Assembly (NCBI RefSeq): GCF_001661345.1
Contig: NW_017962913.1
Location: forward strand, 2,361,428-2,425,427
DNA: 64,000 nt
Direction of reading: 5' to 3'
From: Ascoidea rubescens DSM 1968
Lineage: Eukaryota; Ascomycota; Saccharomycetes; Ascoideales; Ascoideaceae
Below the pieces are notes generated by a model. It saw nothing but the letters and a program-made list of their open reading frames with translations. It was not told where the DNA came from and did no database searches. Position 1 is the stretch's first letter; every line of letters begins with the position of its first letter. The position numbers and the translations under genes were made by a program. This document shows, piece after piece, positions 30,906 through 40,919 of the stretch.

Positions 30906-31799
30906 ATGAGTAGTAAAGAGAAGGGAGCTAAAAAACCAGATCCTTTCAAATCCTTCATTGCTGGAGGAGTTGCAGGAGCAGTTGAAGGAACGGTTACATA
31001 TCCATTTGAATTTGCGAAGACGCGATTACAATTGATTGATAAATCGTCCACTGTATCAAGAAATCCGTTGAAATTGATTTATAACGTGGGTAAAACTCAG
31101 AGCATTGGAGCTTTATACGTTGGATGTCCAGCGTTTGTCGTTGGAAACACAGTGAAGGCCAGTGTTAGATTTTTGGGATTTGATAGTATTAAGAGGTTGT
31201 TGGCAGATAAGGATGGAAAGCTTTCAGGACCCAGAGGTGTTTTAGCAGGACTAGGCGCCGGATTGTTGGAGAGTGTTGTTGCAGTCACACCATTTGAAGC
31301 CATTAAGACTGGATTGATCGACGACAAACAGGCCAAATTCCCCAAGTATCAAAATGGGATCGTTCGTGGGTCTTACAACTTGGTCAAGGACTTGGGATTG
31401 AAAGGAATATACTCAGGCATTTTGCCAGTAACCATGAGACAAGGTGCTAACCAGGCAGTGAGATTGGGATCGTACAACTCGTTGAAGACCATGGCACAGA
31501 ACTTCTATGGGTTGAATCCTGCTGAACCATTGTCGAGCTCATTGACGTTTGGCATTGGAGCTTTGGCAGGAATCATCACAGTGTACACAACAATGCCCAT
31601 CGACACAGTCAAGACCAGAATGCAGGCGTTAGGAGCAGACAAGTTGTACAGCAGCACCTTCAACTGCTTTGTTAAGATCTTCAAGCAGGAGGGAATGCTC
31701 ACCTTCTGGAGAGGAGCCACTCCCAGGTTGGGCAGGTTGATCTTCAGCGGCGGTATTGTGTTCACCATCTACGAGAAGATGATCGTTCTCATGGGCTAA
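30906..31799 (+). CDS. CTP1: Mitochondrial tricarboxylate (citrate) carrier Ctp1
   Basis: A 297-residue inner-membrane carrier exchanging citrate for malate, isocitrate or PEP. Three Solcar repeats each carry the PX[DE]XX[KR] signature: YPFEFAKTRLQ, TPFEAIKTGLID and MPIDTVKTRMQ. Family-specific segments include FIAGGVAGAVEG, YVGCPAFVVGNTVKASVRFLGFD and PVTMRQGANQAVRLGSYN. The length agrees with the 299-residue yeast protein. G+C content climbs along the gene, from about 33 % in a 60-bp line near the start to 58 % in one near the end. Confidence 0.97.
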   Translation: MSSKEKGAKKPDPFKSFIAGGVAGAVEGTVTYPFEFAKTRLQLIDKSSTVSRNPLKLIYNVGKTQSIGALYVGCPAFVVGNTVKASVRFLGFDSIKRLLADKDGKLSGPRGVLAGLGAGLLESVVAVTPFEAIKTGLIDDKQAKFPKYQNGIVRGSYNLVKDLGLKGIYSGILPVTMRQGANQAVRLGSYNSLKTMAQNFYGLNPAEPLSSSLTFGIGALAGIITVYTTMPIDTVKTRMQALGADKLYSSTFNCFVKIFKQEGMLTFWRGATPRLGRLIFSGGIVFTIYEKMIVLMG

Positions 31800-32034
31800 A
31801 AGCGTTTCTTCTTCCACTTCTTCCACTTCTCGTAGCTTCCTTAGCGAACAGCCGTCGCGAACAACGCCCCCGACGCCGCTCCGCCCGGAGGCTGTTCGCG
31901 GAAACGACAGAAAGACGTCTCCACGAGAAACATTCCACCATCTTCCTCTCCATCACCATCTCTGCCTCTTTTCTCTTTTATATTCTTCAGCTGTCTCCAG
32001 AACTCCTTCCTCTGCCTCTACAACTTCCTCCACA
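31800..32034. promoter_or_regulatory. CTP1/BSD2 intergenic region with 10-bp inverted repeat
   Basis: 235 bp of G+C-rich DNA between two plus-strand genes. GCGAACAGCC (31844..31853) and GGCTGTTCGC (31890..31899) form a perfect inverted repeat around a 36-nt GC-rich spacer. It may be a terminator-like hairpin for CTP1 or part of the BSD2 promoter. A pyrimidine-rich stretch follows up to the BSD2 ATG. Confidence 0.45.
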
Positions 32035-33624
32035 ATGCCTGGCTACCAGAAAGTATGTATTGCTCCTGTCCCACTTCCCTTGTTTTCTGCCTTCAAACGG
32101 ACCCTTTTTTACTAACATTGCGCAACTCGCCTCGTTTCCCAGCTATCTTCAAACGAAAACAAAAACTCCCACTTGACTGCTCTTAACAACGATATATTGC
32201 TTCAGGACTTGGATAGTTCTGATGAAAACTTGATATTGAGCAAAAACAATGACCACAGTTCAAAGGACCATCACGACACTGACAACAACGATGGCGGTAT
32301 TATTAGTATCGATGGATCCACCTCCAACACTAATCACAGCGAAATCAACGATTCCTTTGACAAGAACCCACTATTCTCCTCTTTCTCTAAAAAGAAGAAA
32401 AATTTTATTAAGAAAAATGGCTACAATCGTCTAGACAATGATTACAATGATTCTGATTCTGATTCTGATTCTGAGTCTGATGATGAAAATATAGATTTCT
32501 ATTCTACATCTTCTAACAGCAATTCTCCTAACAGCAATCTAAACGACAGCTCAAAAAATCTCAACCTCAACAACAACAGCATTGATGATAGATTAGTCAA
32601 TCAGCCTGGCGATCTAAATAATCAAGAAGAAGCTGTCTTTTCCGAGGGTGCTCAACAACACCAATTTTCATCAATTCTCAACAATGCCTCAAATGACATA
32701 ACCTCTTCTTCACAACCTTCAATACATCCCAGAGAACAACAAGAATTAAACAGCAACATCCAATCAGCTAACCAATCCTCTCAAACCACCCAGCTTCAAT
32801 CAGCTCCTCATCCATTCTCAAGATCCCCCCTAAAGAAATTACTAGTTAAACTCTTTCCCAATAGGTTTAGCGCCTCTTCTTCAAACTTCATTTATGGTGC
32901 TGGTGTTAACAACGACGGTGTCTTTTCCAATTTAATGGCCAAACCCACAATAGAACCTGAAGAAAACGACGATATTCCTCCATCATATGAAGAAGCCGCT
33001 GCTGATCAAGCTCCTCCCTATTGGGAATCAACTGTCTTATCTCCCTATGGCGATGAAGTCTTTGTTGATGGTTTACCTGTAGGAAATTTCATCAATTTTC
33101 TCTGGAATCTCATGGTTTCTTCTGCTTTCCAATTCTTGGGTTTTTTATTAACTTACCTCTTACACACTTCACACGCCGCAAAACAAGGTTCAAGAGCTGG
33201 TTTGGGTATAACTTTCATATCCTATGGTTACTATTTAATTCCTGACTATTACAGAGATAATTTGTTTTGGTTCACAGAATCTTATTCTTCTTCTAATAAA
33301 AATCACGTCGATAGTAACGATGGTTCAATTAGTTCCGATTCAAAATTTGAACCAAATAATCCAAACAATTTCGATGTCACTAGTGATAACACCCTTAATG
33401 GCAATATAAACAATTATCATTCAAATTTAGATGACACTTTTAGTCAAGGTACCGATGATACAAACTCCTCCAATGCTGACGATATAGATGGCGCCGACTC
33501 AACTATTTTTGCTTATGGTGTAATAGCCGTTGGTTTATTCATAATATTCAAAAGTTTAATTGACTACCATAGAGCAAGACAAATGGAGAGAGTAATTTTA
33601 CAGGCTCCAAGTAATGTTGTATAA
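32035..33624 (+). CDS. BSD2: Bsd2-type Rsp5 adaptor, two exons
   Basis: Read as join(32035..32052, 32143..33624), 499 residues. Exon 1 is MPGYQK; the frame continues as LSSNENKNSH. Bsd2 is an endosomal/ER membrane adaptor that brings Rsp5 ubiquitin ligase to metal transporters such as Smf1 and to misfolded membrane proteins. The PY motif PPSY is in DDIPPSYEEAAADQAPPYWE (about residue 285). Hydrophobic spans follow: FINFLWNLMVSSAFQFLGFLL, GLGITFISYGYYLIP and, after an Asn/Asp-rich loop, IFAYGVIAVGLFIIF. This is the Ndfip/Bsd2 layout. The Ser/Asn/Asp-rich N terminus makes it longer than the 321-residue yeast protein. Starting downstream of the intron would lose only 6 residues but leaves no ATG near the start. 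Confidence 0.88.
32053..32142 (+). other. Spliceosomal intron in BSD2 (90 nt)
   Basis: GTATGT at 32053, TACTAAC at 32110..32116, a pyrimidine-rich stretch, and CCCAG ending at 32142. All three signals are canonical and splicing is phase 0 to phase 0, so the call is strong. Confidence 0.92.
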
Positions 33625-34250
33625 GTAAAATATAACAATGAAAAAAAAAAATAATTTATAAATACCATTAAAGTCCCTTTAAAAATCTTATATCTTTCAT
33701 TTATAATTCTTATCATATTTTCTGTCATATAATTTGTTGTATTTTTTTTCCTCTCTTAATCTCTCTTTGCACAGCACTAAAGTCACTCATTATTTTTTAC
33801 CTATCATATCAATATTAACTACCTTTAATTTCATTTCTTTTTAAATGTTTACTTTTATGTTTCATTTACCCATTTTACTTTTATTTTACTCTTAATCTTA
33901 CTCTTATTAATTTTGATTTTTGATCTTGATCTTAATTTACTGATTTATTTCCCTTTTACTTTTCAGGTGTATTAATTTTTTTTTCAAGTTTTGTCAATTT
34001 TTTAGTATTTTATATTATTTTTATAATATTTTTACAATATTTTTATAATATTTTTCACGTTTTTAATATAGATTACATAATGATTTATGTTATAATTGTT
34101 TTATCGTATAGTAAATTTTTATAGAATAGGAATAGAAAAGTTTGTTCAGAATATCGTATTTATAAGGAGAATATTTCAGTTACCAATTAAACAGAAAGAA
34201 AAAAAAATGCCTATTTTCAAATATGCAATTAGTTTTATCTTAAAATTAGC
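33625..34250. other. Convergent intergenic region BSD2/AIM45
   Basis: 626 bp between two 3' ends. Extremely AT-rich, with repeated TTTTATAATATTTT-like units at about 34015-34055 that may serve polyadenylation of both genes. No gene seen. Confidence 0.5.
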
Positions 34251-35321
34251 TCATTTCTTTAAAGCACTAATTTTTTCAGTCAATTCAGGCAAAATTTCAA
34301 ATAAATCACCTACTAATCCATAATCAGCAATTTTATAAATTGGCTCATCTTCTAATTTATTTATTGCAACAATAGTTTTAGAATCTTTCATACCAGCCAA
34401 GTGTTGGATCGCACCCGAAATACCAATAGCAAAATACAAATCTGGGGCAATAACTTTACCTGTTTGACCAACTTGTAAAGAATTATCAACAAAACCAGCA
34501 TCAACGGCTGCTCTCGATGCACCCACAGCTGCATTAAGAGCCTTTGCTAATGGATCGATTAATTTATCAAAGTTTTCTTTTGATTTCAAACCTCTACCTC
34601 CAGATACAACAACCTTTGCAGAACTTAAATCGGGTCTTTCAGATTTAGTTAGTGATTCAGATACCCAAGTAATCTTGTTATCATTATTACTAGTGATATC
34701 GGAATCATTTATTGGCAACTCCTCAATAACAATGGAATTATTAATTGATGAATCTGATGAGATTTGAGAAAAAGCAGAAGATCGAATTGTTGATAAGATT
34801 AACTTATCGCTTGATTCAACGGTTGCTATAGCATTTCCAGCATAAATTGGCCTGATAAAAGTCTTTGAATCCTTTATATTAATAATATCAGAAATTGGTT
34901 GAACATCCAATAAAGCAGCGACTCTTGGAATAATATTTTTACCGATTGATGAACTATTAGCGAAAAAATGAGTGATATCATTTTTAGAATCATTAATCAA
35001 ATTTGTTAAAATATTGGAAATGTTTTCAGCTAATAAATGATCAAAATTTGAATTTTCATTATAAAGAATTTTAGAGATTTTTAAATTTGATGAACTTAAT
35101 TCTAAATTTTTGAACTCACTTTCAGATATTTTTTTGGCATCAGAACCAAGAACTAAACAAGTTATTGGCTGGTTTAACTTAGAGGCAGCATTAAGAGTGG
35201 ACAATGAAGCAGGAGATATTTTTGACCCATTGGTCTCAATAAGAGTTAGAGTTGAAGCAAAACATTTCGAAGAAAAGATTGGGCTTCTTCTGGGAAAAGC
35301 TCTGGCTGAAACTTTGAACAT
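34251..35321 (-). CDS. AIM45: Electron transfer flavoprotein alpha subunit (Aim45)
   Basis: A 356-residue mitochondrial matrix protein that, with ETF-beta, passes electrons from acyl-CoA and other flavin dehydrogenases to ETF-ubiquinone oxidoreductase. The first 25 residues (MFKVSARAFPRRSPIFSSKC) look like a presequence. The C-terminal FAD domain is complete: VVSGGRGLKSKENFDKLI, GASRAAVDAGF, LQVGQTGKVIAPDLYFAIGI, SGAIQHLAGM and IAVINK-like VAINKLEDEPIYKIADYGLVGD. The N-terminal domain is more divergent. It is divergent to MRPS9, and both likely share a 283-bp promoter. Confidence 0.95.
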   Translation of the reverse strand: MFKVSARAFPRRSPIFSSKCFASTLTLIETNGSKISPASLSTLNAASKLNQPITCLVLGSDAKKISESEFKNLELSSSNLKISKILYNENSNFDHLLAENISNILTNLINDSKNDITHFFANSSSIGKNIIPRVAALLDVQPISDIINIKDSKTFIRPIYAGNAIATVESSDKLILSTIRSSAFSQISSDSSINNSIVIEELPINDSDITSNNDNKITWVSESLTKSERPDLSSAKVVVSGGRGLKSKENFDKLIDPLAKALNAAVGASRAAVDAGFVDNSLQVGQTGKVIAPDLYFAIGISGAIQHLAGMKDSKTIVAINKLEDEPIYKIADYGLVGDLFEILPELTEKISALKK

Positions 35322-35604
35322 GGCAGCTTATGAGTATATATTAGAGAGGTACAAATCTAGACAGCCGTCTTTAATGGAATTTGCTGAATCTACTGATTTT
35401 GGTGAACAAAACGAAAAAACTCCAAAAATCCACCCCCAGCGCTTAATTTTTCGATTCGCATCGCTGACCCTCGGAATCTGTCGGAAGTATGAATATCACG
35501 TGTATGTCATCTGATTTACCGGATGTGTTTTTCAGCTGTGTTTTGAATGGTTGAAAAAGCGAGAAAAGGATTTGGAGAAGTTGGTGACAAATTTGGAGCA
35601 CACG
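35322..35604. promoter_or_regulatory. Bidirectional AIM45/MRPS9 promoter with CACGTG
   Basis: 283 bp between divergent ATGs, both for mitochondrial proteins. CACGTG lies at 35497..35502, about 110 bp from the MRPS9 ATG. In several yeasts Cbf1 sites accompany respiratory and mitochondrial genes; use here is inferred. Confidence 0.5.
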
Positions 35605-36687
35605 ATGATGATGATCAGACCAGTGGGAGGTGTTGCTCTTAGAACGTTGAACAGAGCTTCTTTTCGATGTGGATTTTCTAGTTTTGCTACTGCTAGACAG
35701 GAGGTGGATGATTTTGATCTCGATTTCGATGCCAATGCAAGCCTATACAGCTCATTTCGAAAGAAATCCTTGACTGCCAACACCAGCACCAGCATCATCA
35801 ATGACGACCTCTCTCTTTCGTTAAATCCTGTGCCTAATTACGAGGTGAAGAACTCTTTGTTGTCTTGGACAATCACTCCTCCTATTCGTAGAGATAACAG
35901 AAGAAGACAGCAGCAGTCTCTGGAGTCGAGTGAAGACAACGGATTATTGAAAGTCGTTCCAACTTTGAAAACTTTTTATTCGCAAAATCCTTTACATGAA
36001 AATAATATGGAGATTTTAACTGCATTACAGAGAAAATACTGCAATTTACCTAGAGCAAAAGAAAGAAAGCCGGTCAAGTGGTTAGAAAGGAAAGATTATG
36101 TTTTAATTGGTGGTGATACAAGATTAACAGATCGTCAATTTTTACAATTAAATTTATTATTACATAGATTAAATTCGATTGATGATAACTTAAAAACACA
36201 AGAATTGATTAACAATTTAAAACAATTTGAAAAAAAATCCGATTCAAAGCTTTTACCAAAGAAATCATTGTTAAAACCTTTAAATGAATTTGCTGCTGCT
36301 GTTGCTATAGGTAGAAGAAAATCTTCATCTGCAAAGGCTTATGTTGTTAGAACTCGTGATGGTGAAGCTGGTAAGATCATGGTTAATGGGCAATCATTGA
36401 ATACTTATTTCCCTAAATTATTCCACAAAGCGTCTGTAGTTTATCCATTAGAAGTTGTCAATGCACAAAAAGATTATAATATTTGGGTTATAGCTTATGG
36501 TGGTGGGCAAACTGGACAAGCTGATGCCATAAAACTTGCCATTACCAAGGCTTTAATTATTCATAATCCTTTATTAAAAGCTAGATTAAGAAAGGCTAAA
36601 TGTGTTACAAGAGATGCAAGAATAGTTGAAAGAAAGAAACCAGGTAAACTTAAAGCAAGAAAAGCACCAACTTGGGTTAAACGTTAG
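35605..36687 (+). CDS. MRPS9: Mitochondrial ribosomal protein uS9m (Mrps9)
   Basis: A 360-residue small-subunit protein of the mitoribosome. The frame opens earlier without ATG; the first ATG (35605) begins three Met in a row followed by IRPVGGVALRTLNRASFRCG, a basic presequence. The last 130 residues are the S9 domain: AVAIGRRKSSSAKAYVV, GKIMVNGQSLNTYF, YNIWVIAYGGGQTGQADAIK, and the typical tail RKAKCVTRDARIVERKKPG ending WVKR, where the C-terminal Arg reaches the P-site tRNA in bacterial S9. S. cerevisiae Mrps9 is about 278 residues; the extra is N-terminal. Confidence 0.95.
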   Translation: MMMIRPVGGVALRTLNRASFRCGFSSFATARQEVDDFDLDFDANASLYSSFRKKSLTANTSTSIINDDLSLSLNPVPNYEVKNSLLSWTITPPIRRDNRRRQQQSLESSEDNGLLKVVPTLKTFYSQNPLHENNMEILTALQRKYCNLPRAKERKPVKWLERKDYVLIGGDTRLTDRQFLQLNLLLHRLNSIDDNLKTQELINNLKQFEKKSDSKLLPKKSLLKPLNEFAAAVAIGRRKSSSAKAYVVRTRDGEAGKIMVNGQSLNTYFPKLFHKASVVYPLEVVNAQKDYNIWVIAYGGGQTGQADAIKLAITKALIIHNPLLKARLRKAKCVTRDARIVERKKPGKLKARKAPTWVKR

Positions 36688-36941
36688 AGAAATTCAATAT
36701 TATATTATTATCAATAATAATAATTAAAATTCAATTGTTTTTTTTTTTGAATTGTTTTTTTTTCTTGTTTTGTTGTTGTTGTTTTTTTTTTAAAAAATTT
36801 TTTAATTTTCTTCTTGTTTTCTTTTCTTTTTTTTTATCATGGTTCATTACTTTTTTATTATTATTCCATATTTTGCCTGTAAAATTAATTATAAATAAAA
36901 ATAATAAAAGGAGTTCTTGTATATAAGCACAATTATTCGTT

Positions 36942-37352
36942 TTAATTTTTGTAATTATCAAGATTAATACCAAATTGAGAAGATATTTTTTTAAATTCTC
37001 TTTTACCAATGGTCAAAGCGTATTTTCTGTTGTATAATATTTCAGATTTATCATTTATATTACCGCCAATTGGCACTCTAAATTCACTTTTTGTATATTC
37101 AATTAACCCATTTTTTAAGTTGGTAGGGATTTTTTTGTAAATTATTCTAATTATCTTTTTATATAAATCTTTAATTTCTTTATTTACTAGGAATTCCTCG
37201 AAAGATGGAACATTTTTAAGACGACGTTTATTGTCATTAGATTTTGATAAAGAGATTGATAACGAAGAAAAGAGATTGAAATGAGTTTTGCAAGGGCAAA
37301 AGTTATTTAATAGAGACGGGTTTAACTTTGAAATTGGTTGTATTTTTATCAT
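36942..37352 (-). CDS. LYR-motif (LYRM2-like) small mitochondrial protein
   Basis: A 136-residue basic protein with a Ser/Asn-rich, mitochondrial-looking N terminus. The LYR-type core is F.EFLVNKEIKDLYKKIIRIIYKIP-like, with LYK in place of LYR, followed by LIEYTKSEFRVP and a helix with ILYNRKYALTIGKREFKKI. This order matches the complex1_LYR family, closest in pattern to human LYRM2. Such proteins bind acyl-ACP and serve as assembly factors or subunits of respiratory complexes or Fe-S delivery. The specific client is unknown. Its 3' end converges with MRPS9 at 254 bp. Confidence 0.7.
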   Translation of the reverse strand: MIKIQPISKLNPSLLNNFCPCKTHFNLFSSLSISLSKSNDNKRRLKNVPSFEEFLVNKEIKDLYKKIIRIIYKKIPTNLKNGLIEYTKSEFRVPIGGNINDKSEILYNRKYALTIGKREFKKISSQFGINLDNYKN

Positions 37353-37756
37353 AGTTCTGAGTTATTGGTATGGTTTCGGTGATATAGAAGAGTTGATTTA
37401 TATTTATCTTGTTTATTTTTTTCTCGATGTTGGTTATAACGAGAAGATTCGGTTGTTTGGCGAGTGGAATAAAGTCCAATTGGGACAAAATGATTCGGTA
37501 TTTCCGCAAATCGAAGGATGGAAGTTTAAAATAAAATTTATTCTAAGACATTGGTTTCGTAGCTGAAGATATATGAGGAAGATGGAGGCAAATGAAGATC
37601 TAGATAGTATAAGATATTATATAGAGGTAAGAAGAGGATATAAAGATATAATAAAGCTACAATAGGAATAGGATAGGAATATAAAAGAGTTTATGAAATA
37701 GTATAGTATATGAAGATATAATAAAGCAATAGAATAAGATCATTACTAGAGATATA
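37353..37756. other. Intergenic, promoter of the LYR gene
   Basis: 404 bp between the LYR gene start and the APD1 stop. It contains AGATATAATAAAG-like direct repeats at about 37640-37735. No gene seen. Confidence 0.45.
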
Positions 37757-38779
37757 TTACCAATCAATATTCAAAGATTTGCATTTTGTTGCTGATCTTA
37801 GAAATTCAGGAAATATTTTGCCATTTAATACAGATTGATCGATAACTGGTCTAACATTTTTGGGAATCAATTTACCTAACCAAATGATTTCACCGGTTTT
37901 ATTAAATATAAGCATATTAGCAGCAAATTTATGGCCACCAACATGATTAACGTAATAAACGTTGATACCTCCAGGTCTATCATCGTTGGAAGATCTATAG
38001 AGATCCAATTCTTTCAAGTATAAGTTGATTTCTTTTTTAATAATTGGGGCAGTTATACCACATCTTTTATCTCTAGTTTTGTGAGAGCAAAGAAAAATAT
38101 AAGAACGGTTATTTGATAATTGAATTTCAGACTTACCGAAATTATAATTTGAATTTAAATTTTGAATAAGATTGGTTAAGTTGATTTTATTTAAATTCGA
38201 GTTTGTGTTAAGATCATTGATATAATTGAGATAATTATCGAGGATTAAATTTAAGATTTGGGTGCAATTTGATATATGAATCTTTTTGACCCAAATGAAA
38301 AAGGGTAGTATTAGGATATTTGTTGATTTCTTTTCATATGAGTCTTGGTCAAGGTCGTCAAAGGGGATATCAGATACTGAGCATTTAATTTTGCCATTAA
38401 TTTTGGAGGAATTATCAGAGTTGTCACACCATGATTTGACTAATTTAACAATGTTTGAGGAATGTGAATTGGGAGATAATGGGCTGACGTTTAAAAAAGG
38501 GTCGTGATCCCAATCGGATTGGTTTGTTGCTATGATTATATGTAATACAGTATCGTTTTTCTTTTGAAACCCTTGAGTTGAATTGAAATTAATTTTTTTC
38601 ATGACGCTATCGGGAAATTTAGTGGTGCAAGTACCACAGGATGAACAATTTGAGTCTACATTTTGGATTTCATTAATTTGTTGATTTTTCTGATTAATTT
38701 GATTAGTGTCGGTGTTTAAGACAGATTTGTTGAGATTAAATGGAGCATATCTTGATACTAAATTGAATAAGCCAGACAT
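37757..38779 (-). CDS. APD1: Apd1-type thioredoxin-like [2Fe-2S] protein
   Basis: A 340-residue protein of the sucrase/ferredoxin-like family. Residue 40-50 carries NCSSCGTC, and HDPFLNVSPLSPNS is a family motif. The C-terminal thioredoxin-like domain has SHKTRDKRCGITAPIIKKE and YYVNHVGGHKFAANMLIF; yeast Apd1 and Aim32 are known to hold a [2Fe-2S] cluster with two Cys and two His ligands in this region. The Cys in RDKRCG and the two His in HVGGH are present. It is close in length to the 316-residue S. cerevisiae Apd1 (needed for normal actin patches and tolerance to some redox drugs). The N terminus MSGLFNLVSRYAP also fits. Confidence 0.9.
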   Translation of the reverse strand: MSGLFNLVSRYAPFNLNKSVLNTDTNQINQKNQQINEIQNVDSNCSSCGTCTTKFPDSVMKKINFNSTQGFQKKNDTVLHIIIATNQSDWDHDPFLNVSPLSPNSHSSNIVKLVKSWCDNSDNSSKINGKIKCSVSDIPFDDLDQDSYEKKSTNILILPFFIWVKKIHISNCTQILNLILDNYLNYINDLNTNSNLNKINLTNLIQNLNSNYNFGKSEIQLSNNRSYIFLCSHKTRDKRCGITAPIIKKEINLYLKELDLYRSSNDDRPGGINVYYVNHVGGHKFAANMLIFNKTGEIIWLGKLIPKNVRPVIDQSVLNGKIFPEFLRSATKCKSLNIDW

Positions 38780-40675
38780 TTTATGAGGGTTGGAATGAGT
38801 GGATAGGGGAAAATATAAGGTATAATATAGAACACAATAACAGTCAAGTAATGAAGAAAAATTAAAAAAAAATTAAAATAAGAAAAAGAGAATCAAGAAA
38901 AGAAAAAAAACAAGGAATTAAAAATTTAAATGAGAATTAAATTAAAGGAAATAAATGGAAAAAAGAATGGGAATTGAATTAATATTTATAGAAAAGGAAA
39001 TTAAAGCAAAAGAACAAAAGAAAGCTGGAAAAAACGCCGAAAAAGCTGAAAAAGCTGAAAAAAAATGAGAAAAAAAGAACTGGAGAGAAAGCTTATCATA
39101 CGGAGATTAGGAAGTACGTCCGGAACAGGCAATAGTCGGAGATTAGGAGAATTGCTCGAAGGGGGAAAAGAGCCACGAGCGGAAAAAACACAAAGAAAAT
39201 GAGTGCGTTTTGTGTAATTTGTGCGTCTTTTTATGGTTTAGAGGAGACTGTCATTGGTTCGAATCTCAGACACGCCGACTTTGTTTCAGAGAACCGAGAG
39301 AAATTGGAGAATTAAAGTGAAGAAGGGTGGTTGGTCTCAATTAGATAAAACACACCTCTTATATGTGATTGCATATAATAAAGTAAGACGATTCATGATT
39401 CTGAATGATTTTCATCAAGACTGAGTAATGTGTGGAATCAAACTGGTAGGCAAATATTTCGAGATGAGAAAAATTGACAAATGAGGGTGAGGGTATATTT
39501 AATTGCTGAGCTAAACAGATGATAAGTGATGGGAGAGATCGAAATGGGGTGGTTATTACCTAAAAAAGCAATGCTAGATTAGTAATGCAAAAATTTTGGA
39601 AAATGAAAAAAAATAAAAAAAATAGAAAAAACAAGCAAACAAAAAACAATGTAATATCCAGATTTGCGGATTTAATGTATATTATGCGTGAATGCATGAG
39701 AATACTTATTTACGTATGTACTTACCGTGAAGTACTGAATATTGCAGTGAAGTGCATTGCAAAATGTGACCCATTTTAATGGAGTGAAACCTCATTTTGA
39801 ATCTAGAGAGCAGCAAATAAAAATAAGATTAGGATAGGAATAGGAAAGGATTTGAATAAGATTAGAAAACAATTCAAATAAGATTAGAATAAGATTAAAA
39901 GAGAAATAAGGGATTATACTTTTATATTACAAGTTAAATAAAAATACAAAAAAAACAAGAAAAAATTAAATGAAAATGTACAGTGTAAGAAGAAACAAGA
40001 TATTAAGATGATAACATCATTAATTGTAATGTAAATACTAAAGTAAATAATAAAGTAAACAAGTGAAAAAATAAATAAATAAATAAATAATAAAAGCAGG
40101 AAATAACAAAATGTGGACTATTCAATCAATTTGTGAAATTAATAAACGAATGTATATTCAATTATTTAATTATTTAATTATGTTTTTTATTAGAAAGAAT
40201 TTTATTTAAATAAAATTAAAGAATAAAATTCAGTGAAATTGTCAAAATAAATGTTAAAATTTGAAGTTTAAGGTTATAGAAGAAAAGCGGCAGATTGAGT
40301 TTGGATAAGCAGTGTTTTGAAATCCAATTATGTAATTTCAATTCAAATCCAAAGATAAATTTTTAGCAATTGAAAGAATAAAAATAATGGATAAAAGGTT
40401 CAAGATAACTTTTTTGTAACCTTTAATTCTAAAATATTATGCTTTCTTTTAATGAAATAGTAATAGTAGTACCTGGCAAATTGAATTAAGAGAATTGAAT
40501 AACTGAGAGTGGTATTGATTGGATAACAGTAAAGTTTAAAGACAGTTTAAATAGTATATTGGAAGCGAATGTTGGTATGTTTGAGAACAGCACACGCGAT
40601 GTACTATTTTGTAAAGGGAGACACAGTTGGCATATGAAGGAAAACGCAGAAATTGTTTTATTTGTAGAGAATCAC

Positions 40676-40681
40676 CACGTG
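40676..40681. promoter_or_regulatory. CACGTG E-box in APD1/IRA interval
   Basis: A perfect CACGTG within CCACGTGGG, 1.6 kb upstream of the IRA ATG. Function is inferred from the motif only. Confidence 0.3.
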
Positions 40682-40900
40682 GGTGCTTGGCTTTTAAACA
40701 ATAAAATATAGCAGAATGAAGTAGTGAAGAGTAGAAAGAAAGAGAGAAAGAGTAAGTATAAGAGATTATCTTGAAATTATCAGTGAATATAATAGGTTTT
40801 CCTTGTAAGATAATAAAAGACTAAGGGAATATTAACGGAGAATAACAATAATATTAATATTTGTTGATTAGCGTAATTACAATAGATGTGAAAATGGAAA

Positions 40901-40919
40901 TGGCCATGGCCCATGGCCA
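40901..40919. repeat. 19-bp perfect interrupted palindrome
   Basis: TGGCCATGG, a central C, then CCATGGCCA. The arms are perfectly complementary over 9 bp in otherwise AT-rich DNA. It could be a dimeric factor site or a hairpin. Confidence 0.8.

Noticed and set aside
39585-39779. 64-codon Lys/Asn-rich frame
   Set aside because: Derived from an A-rich run and carries no recognisable features.
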